NCBI RefSeq assembly: GCF_006716065.1
Contig: NZ_VFOL01000001.1
Span: 3,472,001 to 3,536,000 of the forward strand
Length of the DNA: 64,000 nt
Direction: 5' to 3'
Origin: Salinispora arenicola
Lineage (GTDB): Bacteria > Actinomycetota > Actinomycetes > Mycobacteriales > Micromonosporaceae
Below, piece after piece: positions 1 through 7,868 of this stretch (position 1 is its first letter; the number at the start of each line of letters is the position of its first letter). The notes under the pieces were generated by a model. The model made no database searches. It was not told where the DNA came from and saw only the letters and a list, made by a program, of their open reading frames with translations. A program made the position numbers and the translations under genes.

Positions 1-1
1 C

Positions 2-643
2 GACGCGGTCATCGACGCCACCAACGCACCCCCGACCGGCCGCGCGGAAACTGTGGCGTATTTCGGCACCACCACTCGACACCTGCTCACTGCGGGGCAG
101 CGAGCAGGTGTCCGGCATCACGTCCTCCTCTCGATCGTCGGGATCGATCGCATCGAGGGCCCCGCACACTACGCGGGCAAGCGCGAGCAGGAGCGCCTCG
201 TGGCTGCCGGCCCACTGCCGTGGACCATCGTTCCGGCCACGCAGTTCCACGATTTCGCCGCGATGGTCACCGGTTGGACAGAGCGGGACGGCGTCGCCAC
301 GATCGCGCCGCTGCTCGTGCAGCCGATCGCGCCGCAGGACGTCGCCGACGTTCTCGCCGAGATCGCGGTGGGCCAGCCGCAGGGTCGCCACGTCGACGTC
401 GCCGGCCCGGACCCGCAGGACCTCGTCGACATGGCGCGACGTACCAACGACGCACGCGGCCACACGGTGCGGCTCGTGCCGACGTGGTCGGCCGTCTTCG
501 ACTCCTCGATGGCTGGCGTCGTGCTGCTGCCCGGCGAGGGGGCCCGCATCATGCCGACCACTTTCGACGCGTGGCTCGCGGGTGAGCTACCGGAGTGCAC
601 GCACCGCCGGGCACTCGCGGAACCTTGGCCCACCTCGACCTGA
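2..643 (+). CDS. NmrA-like NAD(P)H-binding reductase, 5' end cut by the window
   Basis: The reading frame is open from base 2, so the N-terminal Rossmann glycine motif lies outside the window. What is visible is the second half of an NmrA/atypical SDR fold: a segment like VLLSIVGID (strand plus Ser), a Y-x-G-K motif (HYAGKREQER) where this family has its YxxxK-like pair, then WTIVPATQFHDF, which matches the usual 'W-T-I-L-R-P-x-x-F' strand of NAD(P)H-dependent reductases. A GTG at 53 should not be taken as the start because coding continues upstream. Substrate is unknown. It is related in fold to the protein at 5286-6125, but the two are clearly different sequences. Confidence 0.8.
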   Translation, partial: DAVIDATNAPPTGRAETVAYFGTTTRHLLTAGQRAGVRHHVLLSIVGIDRIEGPAHYAGKREQERLVAAGPLPWTIVPATQFHDFAAMVTGWTERDGVATIAPLLVQPIAPQDVADVLAEIAVGQPQGRHVDVAGPDPQDLVDMARRTNDARGHTVRLVPTWSAVFDSSMAGVVLLPGEGARIMPTTFDAWLAGELPECTHRRALAEPWPTST

Positions 644-751
644 CCAGGCACGTTTCGAACGGGTGAGTACCGTGTCCCGGCTGGTGGTGGGTGCGGGTCA
701 GTGACCAGAGGTCGCCGTCTGCAAACGGCGACCGCCTTGTCCAAGCCGAGG

Positions 752-1465
752 TCAGGCCGGGCCGACCAGCGCGTACGCCCGGACCGGGAAGGTGCCCATG
801 CCCGCCACGGCGACCGGAGCGGCGGAGAAGCGGAAGCCCTCGGAGGGCAGTCCTTCCAGCCCGCGCAGGTGCTCGACGATTGGAATGCCAGCGGCCAGCA
901 GCCCGGTGTGTGCTGGACGACGCAGGTCGGCCACGTCGTCGATGTTGACCGAATCGATGCCGACGACCGCGGGGTTCTGCGATGCCAGCCAGGACGCCGC
1001 CTCGGCGGTCAGGAACGGATGCCCGGCGGCGCCGTAGGCCGGAGTACCCCAGTGCCGGTCCCAGCCGGTGCGGATCAGCACTGCCCGTCCGGTGATGGCA
1101 CAGCCGGTGAACACGTCCGCGCCAATGCCCGGCGTTGGTGCACCGTAGACGTCAACGATGACCCCCGGCACGTCCACCATGCGTGACAACGGCACCTGGG
1201 AGAGATCGGCGCCGTCGGCGAAGCGGTGGAAGGGCGCGTCCAGGTACGTTCCGGTGTTCGCCACCAGGGTCATTCTGCCGATCTGGAATTCGGTGCCCGG
1301 CGCGTAGTGGGTCCGGGACTCCTCGCGCGACAGGTGGTCCTCGATGCGCGGCCCGGGCAGGCCCGGATAGGTCGTCATGCCGTGCCGCACCACGTGCGAC
1401 AGGTCAACGAGCCGCGTGGTGGACCCGGATCCGGTGGGGGTGGGCTGTGCTGTCGGTCTGTTCAT
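752..1465 (-). CDS. Cyclase-family (kynurenine formamidase-like) metal hydrolase
   Basis: A 237-residue protein of the putative cyclase/isatin hydrolase/KynB family. VDLSH near residue 20 and DAPFHRF near residue 80 are the family landmarks. The metal-binding signature is normally HxGTHxDxPxH; here it reads NTGTYLDAPFH, so two of the three expected histidines are Asn and Tyr. Either this belongs to a variant subgroup with altered metal site or its activity differs from formamidase. Its ATG overlaps the stop of the upstream asparaginase gene (ATGA), so the two are translationally coupled and probably share a pathway of amide or amino-acid breakdown. Substrate cannot be assigned. Confidence 0.85.
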   Translation of the reverse strand: MNRPTAQPTPTGSGSTTRLVDLSHVVRHGMTTYPGLPGPRIEDHLSREESRTHYAPGTEFQIGRMTLVANTGTYLDAPFHRFADGADLSQVPLSRMVDVPGVIVDVYGAPTPGIGADVFTGCAITGRAVLIRTGWDRHWGTPAYGAAGHPFLTAEAASWLASQNPAVVGIDSVNIDDVADLRRPAHTGLLAAGIPIVEHLRGLEGLPSEGFRFSAAPVAVAGMGTFPVRAYALVGPA

Positions 1466-2514
1466 CGACGTTCCGTCCGATCTGAGGGGGCGCTGGCCCA
1501 GGGCCAGCGGGCGGGATCTCCGGTGCCGCCGGCGGCCGCGTATCCGGCGGCGATGGTGTCGCGGTCGGCGCCGACGGCGAGCAGGGTGTGCAGCAGGATG
1601 CGTGCTTTGTAGGTGTCGAGGAAGCCGGCGCCGACCAGTCCTCGTTGCCGCAGGTCGCTCTCCGAGCCGGGAAAGGCGTAGGTGACTTCCAGGACCGGTC
1701 CGGCGCCGGTGCGAGAGGTGAGCACGACCGGGATCCTCGCCGCGAGAGCGGTGAGCTGGTTGATGAGGCGTTGGGGTACGTGGCCGACGCCGAAGCCGGC
1801 CACGACGAGGCCGTCCAGGCTGTCGGCGCCGGCAAGCAGGGTTCCGTCGTCGCCGACCGTGACGGTGTACAGCCCGACTCTGGGCATCCGGGTCACCGCC
1901 TCCAGCGGCACGGTCAGACGACGGGGCGGATAGGCGAGCAGCCGAACCCTGCCCTCGACGACGTGGCCGAGCGGGCCCGTGTTCGGCGAGCGGAATGTGC
2001 CGCCGCTGGTGGAGTGAGTCTTGCGGACGTACCGGGCGGCGTGGATCTCGTCGGCGAAGACCACCAGGGCGCCGAGCCCGCGGGCGGCGGGGCTGGCGGC
2101 GGTACGGATCGCGGCGAGGACGTTGGCGGGCCCGTCGGCGCCGACCAGGGTGGGGTTGCGCATCGCCCCGGTGACCACGATGGGTGCGTCGCCGGCGTGG
2201 AGCAGGTCGAGCAGGTAGGCGGTTTCCTCGATGGTGTCGGTGCCCTGGGTGACCACGACGCCGTCCACGTCGCCGGTCGCGGTGCGCTCGGCGATCAGGG
2301 CGGCGAGCGCGGCGAGGTCGTCGACGCCGAGGGAGGCGCTCGGCAACTGGCGGAACGTCTGTACCTGTACGTCGATGCCGGTGTCGGCCCGTCCGGGTAT
2401 GGCGGCGATGAGATCCTCGGCGGTCAGGGTCGGCACGACGCCGCCAGTGCCGCCGGTCATGGCGATCGTGCCGCCGAGGGAGAGCATCAGTACCGATGCC
2501 AGCTGCTCCGTCAC
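1462..2514 (-). CDS. ansA: L-asparaginase (type I/II fold)
   Basis: A 350-residue asparaginase/glutaminase-family protein that would hydrolyse L-asparagine to aspartate and ammonia. Both catalytic threonine regions are present: LSLGGTIAM (Thr16) and TQGTDTIEE (Thr92-Asp93), with the family lysine in YVRKTHS. No signal peptide is seen, so it is probably cytoplasmic. I chose GTG 2514 because AGGAGG sits four bases upstream; the frame could extend 33 codons further but without a ribosome site. It is the first gene of a two-gene unit with the cyclase-like gene. The gene symbol is by family only; orthology was not tested. Confidence 0.88.
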   Translation of the reverse strand: MTEQLASVLMLSLGGTIAMTGGTGGVVPTLTAEDLIAAIPGRADTGIDVQVQTFRQLPSASLGVDDLAALAALIAERTATGDVDGVVVTQGTDTIEETAYLLDLLHAGDAPIVVTGAMRNPTLVGADGPANVLAAIRTAASPAARGLGALVVFADEIHAARYVRKTHSTSGGTFRSPNTGPLGHVVEGRVRLLAYPPRRLTVPLEAVTRMPRVGLYTVTVGDDGTLLAGADSLDGLVVAGFGVGHVPQRLINQLTALAARIPVVLTSRTGAGPVLEVTYAFPGSESDLRQRGLVGAGFLDTYKARILLHTLLAVGADRDTIAAGYAAAGGTGDPARWPWASAPSDRTERR

Positions 2515-2592
2515 CGCACCTCCTTGTCCGAGTGTGCCTGCGGCAGGCTGCCACAGTTTCCAGGTACAGCCGAGTCGGCTCAACGGATCCGC

Positions 2593-2623
2593 TTGACCTT
2601 GACACCGTGACAAGGTTTTGACT
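2593..2623 (+). promoter_or_regulatory. MerR-type promoter and operator
   Basis: A -35 box TTGACC (2593-2598) and a weak -10 TTGACT (2618-2623) are separated by 19 bases, the long spacer typical of MerR-activated promoters. The spacer is filled by a dyad with arms ACCTTGACAC and GTGACAAGGT around one C (2596-2616), nine of ten positions paired. The site lies just before the HEAT gene whose downstream partner encodes a MerR protein, so autoregulation is the natural reading. Confidence 0.82.
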
Positions 2624-2646
2624 GTGTCGGGAGGTGGTATCTACCC

Positions 2647-3306
2647 ATGAACCCGACCCAGCACACCCCGACTCGCCGTGCGGTGGCTGCGTTGACAGCC
2701 CAGGCATCGGCCACTCGACTACAGGCTGCCATGGCGGTCGGCACCCAATCCGACCCGAGCGTCGTCACCGTGCTGGTGGAGCGGTGCGCGGTCGAGCCGG
2801 ACTTCTTCGTGCGTGACATGCTCACCTGGGCGCTCACGCGACTCCCCGAGGCGGTCACGCTGCCCAGGCTCGTCGCCGAGCTCACGTCTGAGCGCGCCCA
2901 GGCGCGTAGCCAGGCCCTCCACACGTTATCCAAGATCAAGAACAGGAGTGTGTACCCCTCGATCGTCGGGTCCCTGCTGCGCGACCCCGACGACGAGGTC
3001 GCGCGGACGGCCTGGCGGGCCGCTGTCGTTGTCGTCCCCGAGGGACAGGAGGAAGCGCTGGCCGCGGAACTGGTCACCCAGCTTGGCCGCGGTGACCGGG
3101 ACATGTGGCTGAGCCTCAGTCGGGCACTGGTCGGCCTCGGCGAGGCGGTCAAGCCGGCCCTGGCGGCCGGCATCGCCGGCGCGGACCCGAGGACGCGGGA
3201 GCACGCCCACGCCACGCTGCTGCTCCTTGACGACCCGGATGCCGACTACGACACGCTCATCGAGGAGGCGGGACGGCTTGCCGAACGCAAGGAACTCGGT
3301 GGGTGA
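2647..3306 (+). CDS. HEAT-repeat protein
   Basis: A 219-residue, wholly alpha-helical protein built of HEAT/PBS-lyase type repeats, roughly one every 30 residues from about 35 to 200 (recurrent 'hydrophobic-x-x-AL-x-x-D/R-x-x-V' pattern, for example SLLRDPDDEVARTAWRAA and ADPRTREHAHATLLLL). No signal peptide or membrane segment. GGGAGGTGG precedes the ATG. It is followed after 15 bases by a MerR regulator that itself carries HEAT repeats, and it sits directly behind a MerR-type promoter. HEAT solenoids bind proteins or, in the AlkD family, DNA; nothing here decides between these. Function unknown. Confidence 0.82.
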   Translation: MNPTQHTPTRRAVAALTAQASATRLQAAMAVGTQSDPSVVTVLVERCAVEPDFFVRDMLTWALTRLPEAVTLPRLVAELTSERAQARSQALHTLSKIKNRSVYPSIVGSLLRDPDDEVARTAWRAAVVVVPEGQEEALAAELVTQLGRGDRDMWLSLSRALVGLGEAVKPALAAGIAGADPRTREHAHATLLLLDDPDADYDTLIEEAGRLAERKELGG

Positions 3307-3321
3307 GGAGGAGGAACCGGC

Positions 3322-4332
3322 ATGCTGATCGGCGACGTGGCACGCCGCTCGGGAGTGAGCGCCCGCATGCTCCGGCACTACGACGCACTGGGGCTGGTAC
3401 GACCGACGGGTCGTACCTCGGGCGGCTACCGCGAATACTCGGACGAGGACCTACGGCGGCTGTTCCAGGTGGAGAGCCTACGGTCGCTGGGGCTGTCGCT
3501 GCGCCAGATCAGCCGGGCGCTCCAGGATCCCACCTGCACGCCTGCCGGTCTGGTCGGTGACCTCATCACCTGGACCGAGGAGCGGCTGGAGCGGGAACGT
3601 GAGCTGCTCGACCGGCTTCGTGTGGTCGATGCCTCAGCGCCCTCCGGGTGGCAGGGTGTCCTGCGCATCATCGAACTCATGACCGGGATCAACTCACCCA
3701 GTGCCGCCCTGCGTCAGCAGAGCGTCCTGGCCCCGGCCGAGGATGTGCGTGTGCCGGCCGAGTTGCTGGCCGGTGCGGTCCTCGCTGAATCCGATCCGAA
3801 TGTGGCCGGTGCGCTGCGATGGGCGCTCGGGCGGGTGGGCGGTGACGCGCTGGCGAGCCTGGCGTCCGGCGTCCACTCCGAGAACGTGGACATCCGCCGC
3901 CGCGCGATCCAGGCGGTTGCCGACCTGGCCGGTGACGAGGCGAGAGCAGTGCTCGTGGATGCCCTCGACGACCCGGACCCGGAGGTGCGCCGGCACGCGG
4001 CCCTGGCGTTGGGTACGGACGGCGAGGTGACGGCTGTACCCGCGCTCGTCGATTTGGTGGTCGAGGGCGTGAACGATGTCCAGGCGGCTGAGCTCCTGGG
4101 TGCCCTGGCGGAGGACCCGGCCCACGCGAAACAGATCATGAGCGTCCTTTCCGACGAACTCGCCGCCCCCACCGCGGACTCCGCCGTCCGGAGCCGACTC
4201 ACCCAGGCCATCCTGGAGCTGCCTCGGACGGTCGCCCAGCCCGTCCTGCGACGGTTGTCCCACGACGATGACCCGGTGGTGGCCCTGACCGCCGCGGCCT
4301 ACCTGGGAGACGAGGGATCCGCGTCACGTTGA
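3322..4332 (+). CDS. MerR-family regulator fused to HEAT repeats
   Basis: A 336-residue protein. Residues 1-70 are a MerR DNA-binding domain (IGDVARRSGVSARMLRHYD, then GYREYSDEDLRRL), followed by the usual dimerisation helix. Instead of a small ligand pocket, residues about 140-336 form four to six HEAT repeats (for example DALDDPDPEVRRHAALALG). A GGAGGAGG ribosome site precedes the ATG. The same operon encodes a free HEAT protein, and the promoter upstream has the canonical MerR dyad in a 19-base spacer. I infer that the HEAT region senses a protein or large ligand rather than a metal or drug, and that the operon is autoregulated; neither is shown. Confidence 0.88.
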   Translation: MLIGDVARRSGVSARMLRHYDALGLVRPTGRTSGGYREYSDEDLRRLFQVESLRSLGLSLRQISRALQDPTCTPAGLVGDLITWTEERLERERELLDRLRVVDASAPSGWQGVLRIIELMTGINSPSAALRQQSVLAPAEDVRVPAELLAGAVLAESDPNVAGALRWALGRVGGDALASLASGVHSENVDIRRRAIQAVADLAGDEARAVLVDALDDPDPEVRRHAALALGTDGEVTAVPALVDLVVEGVNDVQAAELLGALAEDPAHAKQIMSVLSDELAAPTADSAVRSRLTQAILELPRTVAQPVLRRLSHDDDPVVALTAAAYLGDEGSASR

Positions 4333-4447
4333 CGGTTGTGCTCGGTACTGCCCGGTCGCAACGCGACGTCGGATTGCCGCCAGACTCCTCACCCGCGGCA
4401 CGTGAGGATCAAGTTCGTTCACGAAGGCGACAGAAAGATGAGCGAAC

Positions 4448-5191
4448 ATGATTGCGGTACTTGGCGGCAAGGTGGCATTCGTGACTGGCGGCAGCCGTGG
4501 CATCGGCGAGGCCGTGGCGCTGAGGCTGGCCGCGGACGGCGCCGACGTCGCGTTGACCTACCGGGACAGTGCCGAGCGCGCGGCAGACGTGGTCGACCGG
4601 ATCAAGGCGCTGGGGCGCCGGGCCTGGGCGGTCCAGGCTGACAGCGCGGACCCGACGGCGGTGCGGACGGCCGTGGATCAGGTCGTCGCGGAGTTCGGGC
4701 GGCTCGACATCGTGGTCAACAACGCGGGGATCGGTGTGCTCGGTCCGGTCGAGGACATGTCACTGGAGGACATCGACCGCGTGTTGAGTGTCAATGTGCG
4801 GGCACCGTTCGTGGCTTCTCAGGCGGCGGTACGGCACATGACCGAAGGCGGAAGGATCATCAATATCGGCAGTTGCCTGGCCGAGCGGGCCGCGCTCCCC
4901 GGCGTCTCGCTGTATGCGACGAGCAAGACCGCGTTGATCGGCCTGACCAGGTCCTTGGCCCGCGAGCTGGGTGCGAGGGGGATCACCGCCAACCTGGTCC
5001 ACCCCGGGCCGACGGAGACCGACATGAACCCCGCCGACGGGGCGGGCGCCGACGTGCAGCAGAGCCTCACCGCACTCGGTCGCTTCGGCCAGTCGTCGGA
5101 CGTCGCCGCGACCGTCGCCCACCTCGCGGGTGACGCTGGTCGCTATGTCACTGGTGCCGCCATCGCTGTGGACGGCGGCTTCGCCGCTTGA
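4448..5191 (+). CDS. SDR-family oxidoreductase
   Basis: A 247-residue classical short-chain dehydrogenase. Cofactor motif TGGSRGIG at residues 14-21, NNAG near 92, catalytic Ser in NIGSC near 140 and YATSK near 157, C-terminal DGGFAA. It resembles 3-oxoacyl-ACP reductase-like SDRs (FabG type) that usually prefer NADPH, but the substrate cannot be told. It converges on the NmrA-like gene at 5286, with a strong two-way hairpin between them. The ribosome site before the ATG is weak (AGAAAGATG region). Confidence 0.85.
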   Translation: MIAVLGGKVAFVTGGSRGIGEAVALRLAADGADVALTYRDSAERAADVVDRIKALGRRAWAVQADSADPTAVRTAVDQVVAEFGRLDIVVNNAGIGVLGPVEDMSLEDIDRVLSVNVRAPFVASQAAVRHMTEGGRIINIGSCLAERAALPGVSLYATSKTALIGLTRSLARELGARGITANLVHPGPTETDMNPADGAGADVQQSLTALGRFGQSSDVAATVAHLAGDAGRYVTGAAIAVDGGFAA

Positions 5192-5220
5192 TCCTGGCGG
5201 CGGCTCCGCCGCTGGATTCC

Positions 5221-5273
5221 TGCGGATCGACTCAGGCCGCTGCCCTCGGCAGCGTGGTCCGAGTCGATCCGCA
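5221..5273. terminator. Large bidirectional hairpin between convergent genes
   Basis: A 13-base perfect inverted repeat (TGCGGATCGACTC at 5221-5233; its complement at 5261-5273) encloses a second perfect hairpin (GCTGCC CTC GGCAGC, 5239-5253). It lies in the 94-base gap between two genes that point at each other, so it can stop transcription from both sides. No T tract follows, as is common in actinomycetes. Confidence 0.75.
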
Positions 5274-5285
5274 TGGCACCGAAGG

Positions 5286-6125
5286 TTATGCCCTGCCCCA
5301 GACACCGGTGGCCGCGGTGCTCCTGGCGAAGTCGGTGAAGTCGCGGGGCGGCCGGCCGAGGGCCCGTACAACACCGTCGGTCATCCGGGCATTGCGCCCG
5401 TCCAGCAGCGTCGTGAACAGGTGCGTCAGTAACTCGACCGCCGTAGCGGGGACACCTGCGGCGGCGAGGCTGCCCGCGTACTCCTCGGGGGAAACCGGCA
5501 CGAAGGTGATGGTCCGACCCGTGACTGTGGAGATCTCGGCGACAGCCTCACCGAAGGTGAGCAACCGGGGCCCGGTCAGCTCGTAGAGCTGCCCGGCGTG
5601 CCCGCCACCGGTCAGCGCCGCCACGGCCACCTCAGCGATGTCGTCGGCGTCCACGAACGGCTCGGGTACGGCCCCGACCGGGAGGACGACCTCGCCGCCG
5701 CGCACCGAATGCAGGAGGTAGTCCTCGCTGAAGTTCTGGTTGAACCAACCCGACCGAAGGACCGTCCACTCGACCCCGGCGGACTGGACGTGCTTTTCGG
5801 CGAGTTGGGCACTGTCCTGCCCGCGGCCGGACAGCAACACCAGTCGGGAGGCGCCGGCCGCCACCGCGAGATCGGTGAACGCGGAGACCGTCTCGAGTGC
5901 GCCCGGCTCGGCGAGGTCCGGGTAGTAGGAGATGTAGACCGCGTCCACGTCCCGCAGGATCGGGGCCCAGGTTGCCTGGTCGGTCCAGTCGAAGGGCTGC
6001 TGGGCGGAGCGGGAACCCACCCGGACCGGCACGCCCTGTCCCTGCAGGCGTGCCACGATGCGCCGTCCGGTCTTGCCGGTGCCGCCGAGAACCAGAATCT
6101 GCTGCTGCTTTCGTTGGGTCGCCAT
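5286..6125 (-). CDS. NmrA-like NAD(P)H-binding protein
   Basis: A 279-residue atypical SDR/NmrA protein. The N-terminus ILVLGGTGKTGRRIV carries the GxxGxxG NAD(P) motif, followed by a short dinucleotide-binding half and the family strand WTVLRSGWFNQNF near residue 120. Such proteins act as NADPH-dependent quinone or ketone reductases or as redox sensors. The substrate is unknown. The gene runs divergently from the remains of an AraC regulator at 6198-6375, which may once have controlled it. Confidence 0.85.
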   Translation of the reverse strand: MATQRKQQQILVLGGTGKTGRRIVARLQGQGVPVRVGSRSAQQPFDWTDQATWAPILRDVDAVYISYYPDLAEPGALETVSAFTDLAVAAGASRLVLLSGRGQDSAQLAEKHVQSAGVEWTVLRSGWFNQNFSEDYLLHSVRGGEVVLPVGAVPEPFVDADDIAEVAVAALTGGGHAGQLYELTGPRLLTFGEAVAEISTVTGRTITFVPVSPEEYAGSLAAAGVPATAVELLTHLFTTLLDGRNARMTDGVVRALGRPPRDFTDFARSTAATGVWGRA

Positions 6126-6197
6126 ACCGACCAGTGAAGTGCAACAGCATGAGACGGCACATAGCTGATCCGCGCGAGCTTGTGTTCAATCGTCTAC

Positions 6198-6375
6198 ATG
6201 GACGCAGCCGTTGGTCCTCTGGACGGACCCCGAACCCGGGGTGCGGTGCTGTCGTCGGCGCGGTCGCCCGCCGGGTCGGTGACGGCAGCACCTTCGCGCT
6301 GAGCACCGCCTTCAAACGCCGCCGTGGCGTGAGTCCCCGCGCACACCGCTCCGCCGCCCGGAGGGAGGAGGGCGG
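6198..6375 (+). pseudogene. Remnant of an AraC-family regulator with large internal deletion
   Basis: From ATG 6198 the frame gives MDAAVGPLDGPRTRGAV, very like the start of AraC proteins with an N-terminal cupin domain. About 60 bases later, in a different frame, VARRVGDGSTFALSTAFKRR followed by RGVSPRAHR matches the last helix-turn-helix of the same family. The roughly 230-250 residues that should lie between are missing. Both pieces point the same way and in the right order, so this is best read as one gene destroyed by an internal deletion. The gap it occupies (6126-6557) holds no other gene. Confidence 0.62.
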
Positions 6376-6557
6376 GTGGTGTGGCCAGAACCCGATGGGC
6401 AAGCGTGGGTGTGACGGACCGAACCGACGAGGAGACGGACCATCTCGTTGACGCGGTGTCAGGTGGACGGTGCGGGCACGCTACACCGTGCCGGTTGTCC
6501 GAAGTACACCTTGGTGAGAGCGTGCGGTCATCACTCGCTTCGTGGAGAGGTGACGCT

Positions 6558-7868
6558 ATGACCGCCGACGACCTGCTGGCCCGGCACCGGAGTGTGCTCC
6601 CGTCCTGGATGCCCCTCTACTACGACGAACCGATCGAACTCGTCGCTGGCCAGGGGCGTCGGGTCACCGATGCGCAGGGTCGCACCTACCTGGATTTCTT
6701 CGGTGGTGTGCTGACCAACAGCATCGGTTACGACATTCCGGAGATCCGGGAGGCGGTGGAGCGCCAGTTGCGTACCGGGCTCGTGCACACCTCGACGCTC
6801 TACCTGATCCGGCAGCAGGTGGAGCTGGCCGAGAAGGTGGCCCGGCTTTCCGGGATCCCGGACCCGCGGGTCTTCTTCACCAACTCCGGTACCGAGGCCA
6901 ACGAGGCGGCACTGTTGATGGCCACCAACCACCGTCGCTCGCACCAGATCCTCGCCGTGCGCAACAGCTATCACGGCCGGTCGTACGCGACCATCGGCGT
7001 CACCGGCAACCGCGGCTGGTCGGCGAGCCCACTGAACCCGTTGCAGGTGGCCTGGCTGCACTCGGGTGAGCGGCTGCGGGGCCTGCTCGCCCGGCTACCC
7101 GAGGCGGACCGGATCGACGCGGCGGTGGAGGACCTGCGAGAGGTTCTGGCCACCCAGACCTCGGGCGACGTCGCCTGTCTGATCGCCGAACCGATCCAGG
7201 GCGTCGGCGGGTTCGTCCACGGCCCGGACGGGCTTCTCGCCGGCTGGCGTAAGGTGCTCGACGAACACGGCATCCTGCTTGTCTCGGACGAGGTGCAGAC
7301 CGGCTGGGGGCGTACCGGCACGCACTTCTGGGGCTACCAGGCGCATGGGGTCACCCCAGACATGATCACTTTCGCCAAGGGCATCGGCAACGGGTTCGCT
7401 CTCGCCGGCGTGGTCGGGCGGGCTGAGGTGGTCGAGTCGGTGCCGGCGATCAGCTTCTCCACCTTCGGTGGTAACCCCATTGCCGCCGCCGCCGGCAACG
7501 CCGTGCTCGACTATCTGCTCGACAACGATCTGCAGGCCAACGCGGACCGGGTCGGCACGATCCTCACCGAGGGGCTGCGCGCCGCGGTCGGCGGGCTGCC
7601 CGGGGTCGCCGAGGTGCGCGGCAAGGGGCTGATGCTCGGCGTCGAGTTCGTCCACCCGGGCACCGCCGACCCGGATCCTGGTCGAGCCGCCCAGGTGTTC
7701 GAGGCGTGTCGGGACGGCGGCCTGCTCGTCGGCAAGGGCGGCCTGTACGGGAACGTGGTGCGGATGGGACCACCGTTGACGCTGACCGAACAGGAGGCCC
7801 GGGAGGGCCTGGCCATTCTGGTGGACGCGATCCGCTCCGGCGGGACAGCGTCGGAGGCGGCGGCATGA
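6558..7868 (+). CDS. Class III PLP aminotransferase (GabT/AGXT2-like)
   Basis: A 436-residue fold-type I transaminase of subgroup III. Landmarks: FTNSGTEANEAAL (PLP phosphate loop), NSYHGRSYAT, LLVSDEVQTGWGRTG (Asp-Glu pair that holds the pyridine nitrogen) and FAKGIGNGF with the Schiff-base lysine. The start at 6558 has GGAGAGG eight bases upstream; 59 further codons are open upstream but lack family similarity. Its stop overlaps the start of methylmalonate-semialdehyde dehydrogenase (ATGA). The pair fits a pathway in which an omega- or beta-amino acid (beta-alanine, 3-aminoisobutyrate or GABA) is deaminated to a semialdehyde and then oxidised to an acyl-CoA. Confidence 0.9.
   Translation: MTADDLLARHRSVLPSWMPLYYDEPIELVAGQGRRVTDAQGRTYLDFFGGVLTNSIGYDIPEIREAVERQLRTGLVHTSTLYLIRQQVELAEKVARLSGIPDPRVFFTNSGTEANEAALLMATNHRRSHQILAVRNSYHGRSYATIGVTGNRGWSASPLNPLQVAWLHSGERLRGLLARLPEADRIDAAVEDLREVLATQTSGDVACLIAEPIQGVGGFVHGPDGLLAGWRKVLDEHGILLVSDEVQTGWGRTGTHFWGYQAHGVTPDMITFAKGIGNGFALAGVVGRAEVVESVPAISFSTFGGNPIAAAAGNAVLDYLLDNDLQANADRVGTILTEGLRAAVGGLPGVAEVRGKGLMLGVEFVHPGTADPDPGRAAQVFEACRDGGLLVGKGGLYGNVVRMGPPLTLTEQEAREGLAILVDAIRSGGTASEAAA

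Noticed and set aside
53..1186. Long overlapping frames on both strands in GC-rich genes
   Set aside because: Many frames of 60-200 codons are open opposite or out of phase with real genes (high GC at third positions). They have Arg/Pro/Gly/Ser-rich content and no family features, so they were left out.
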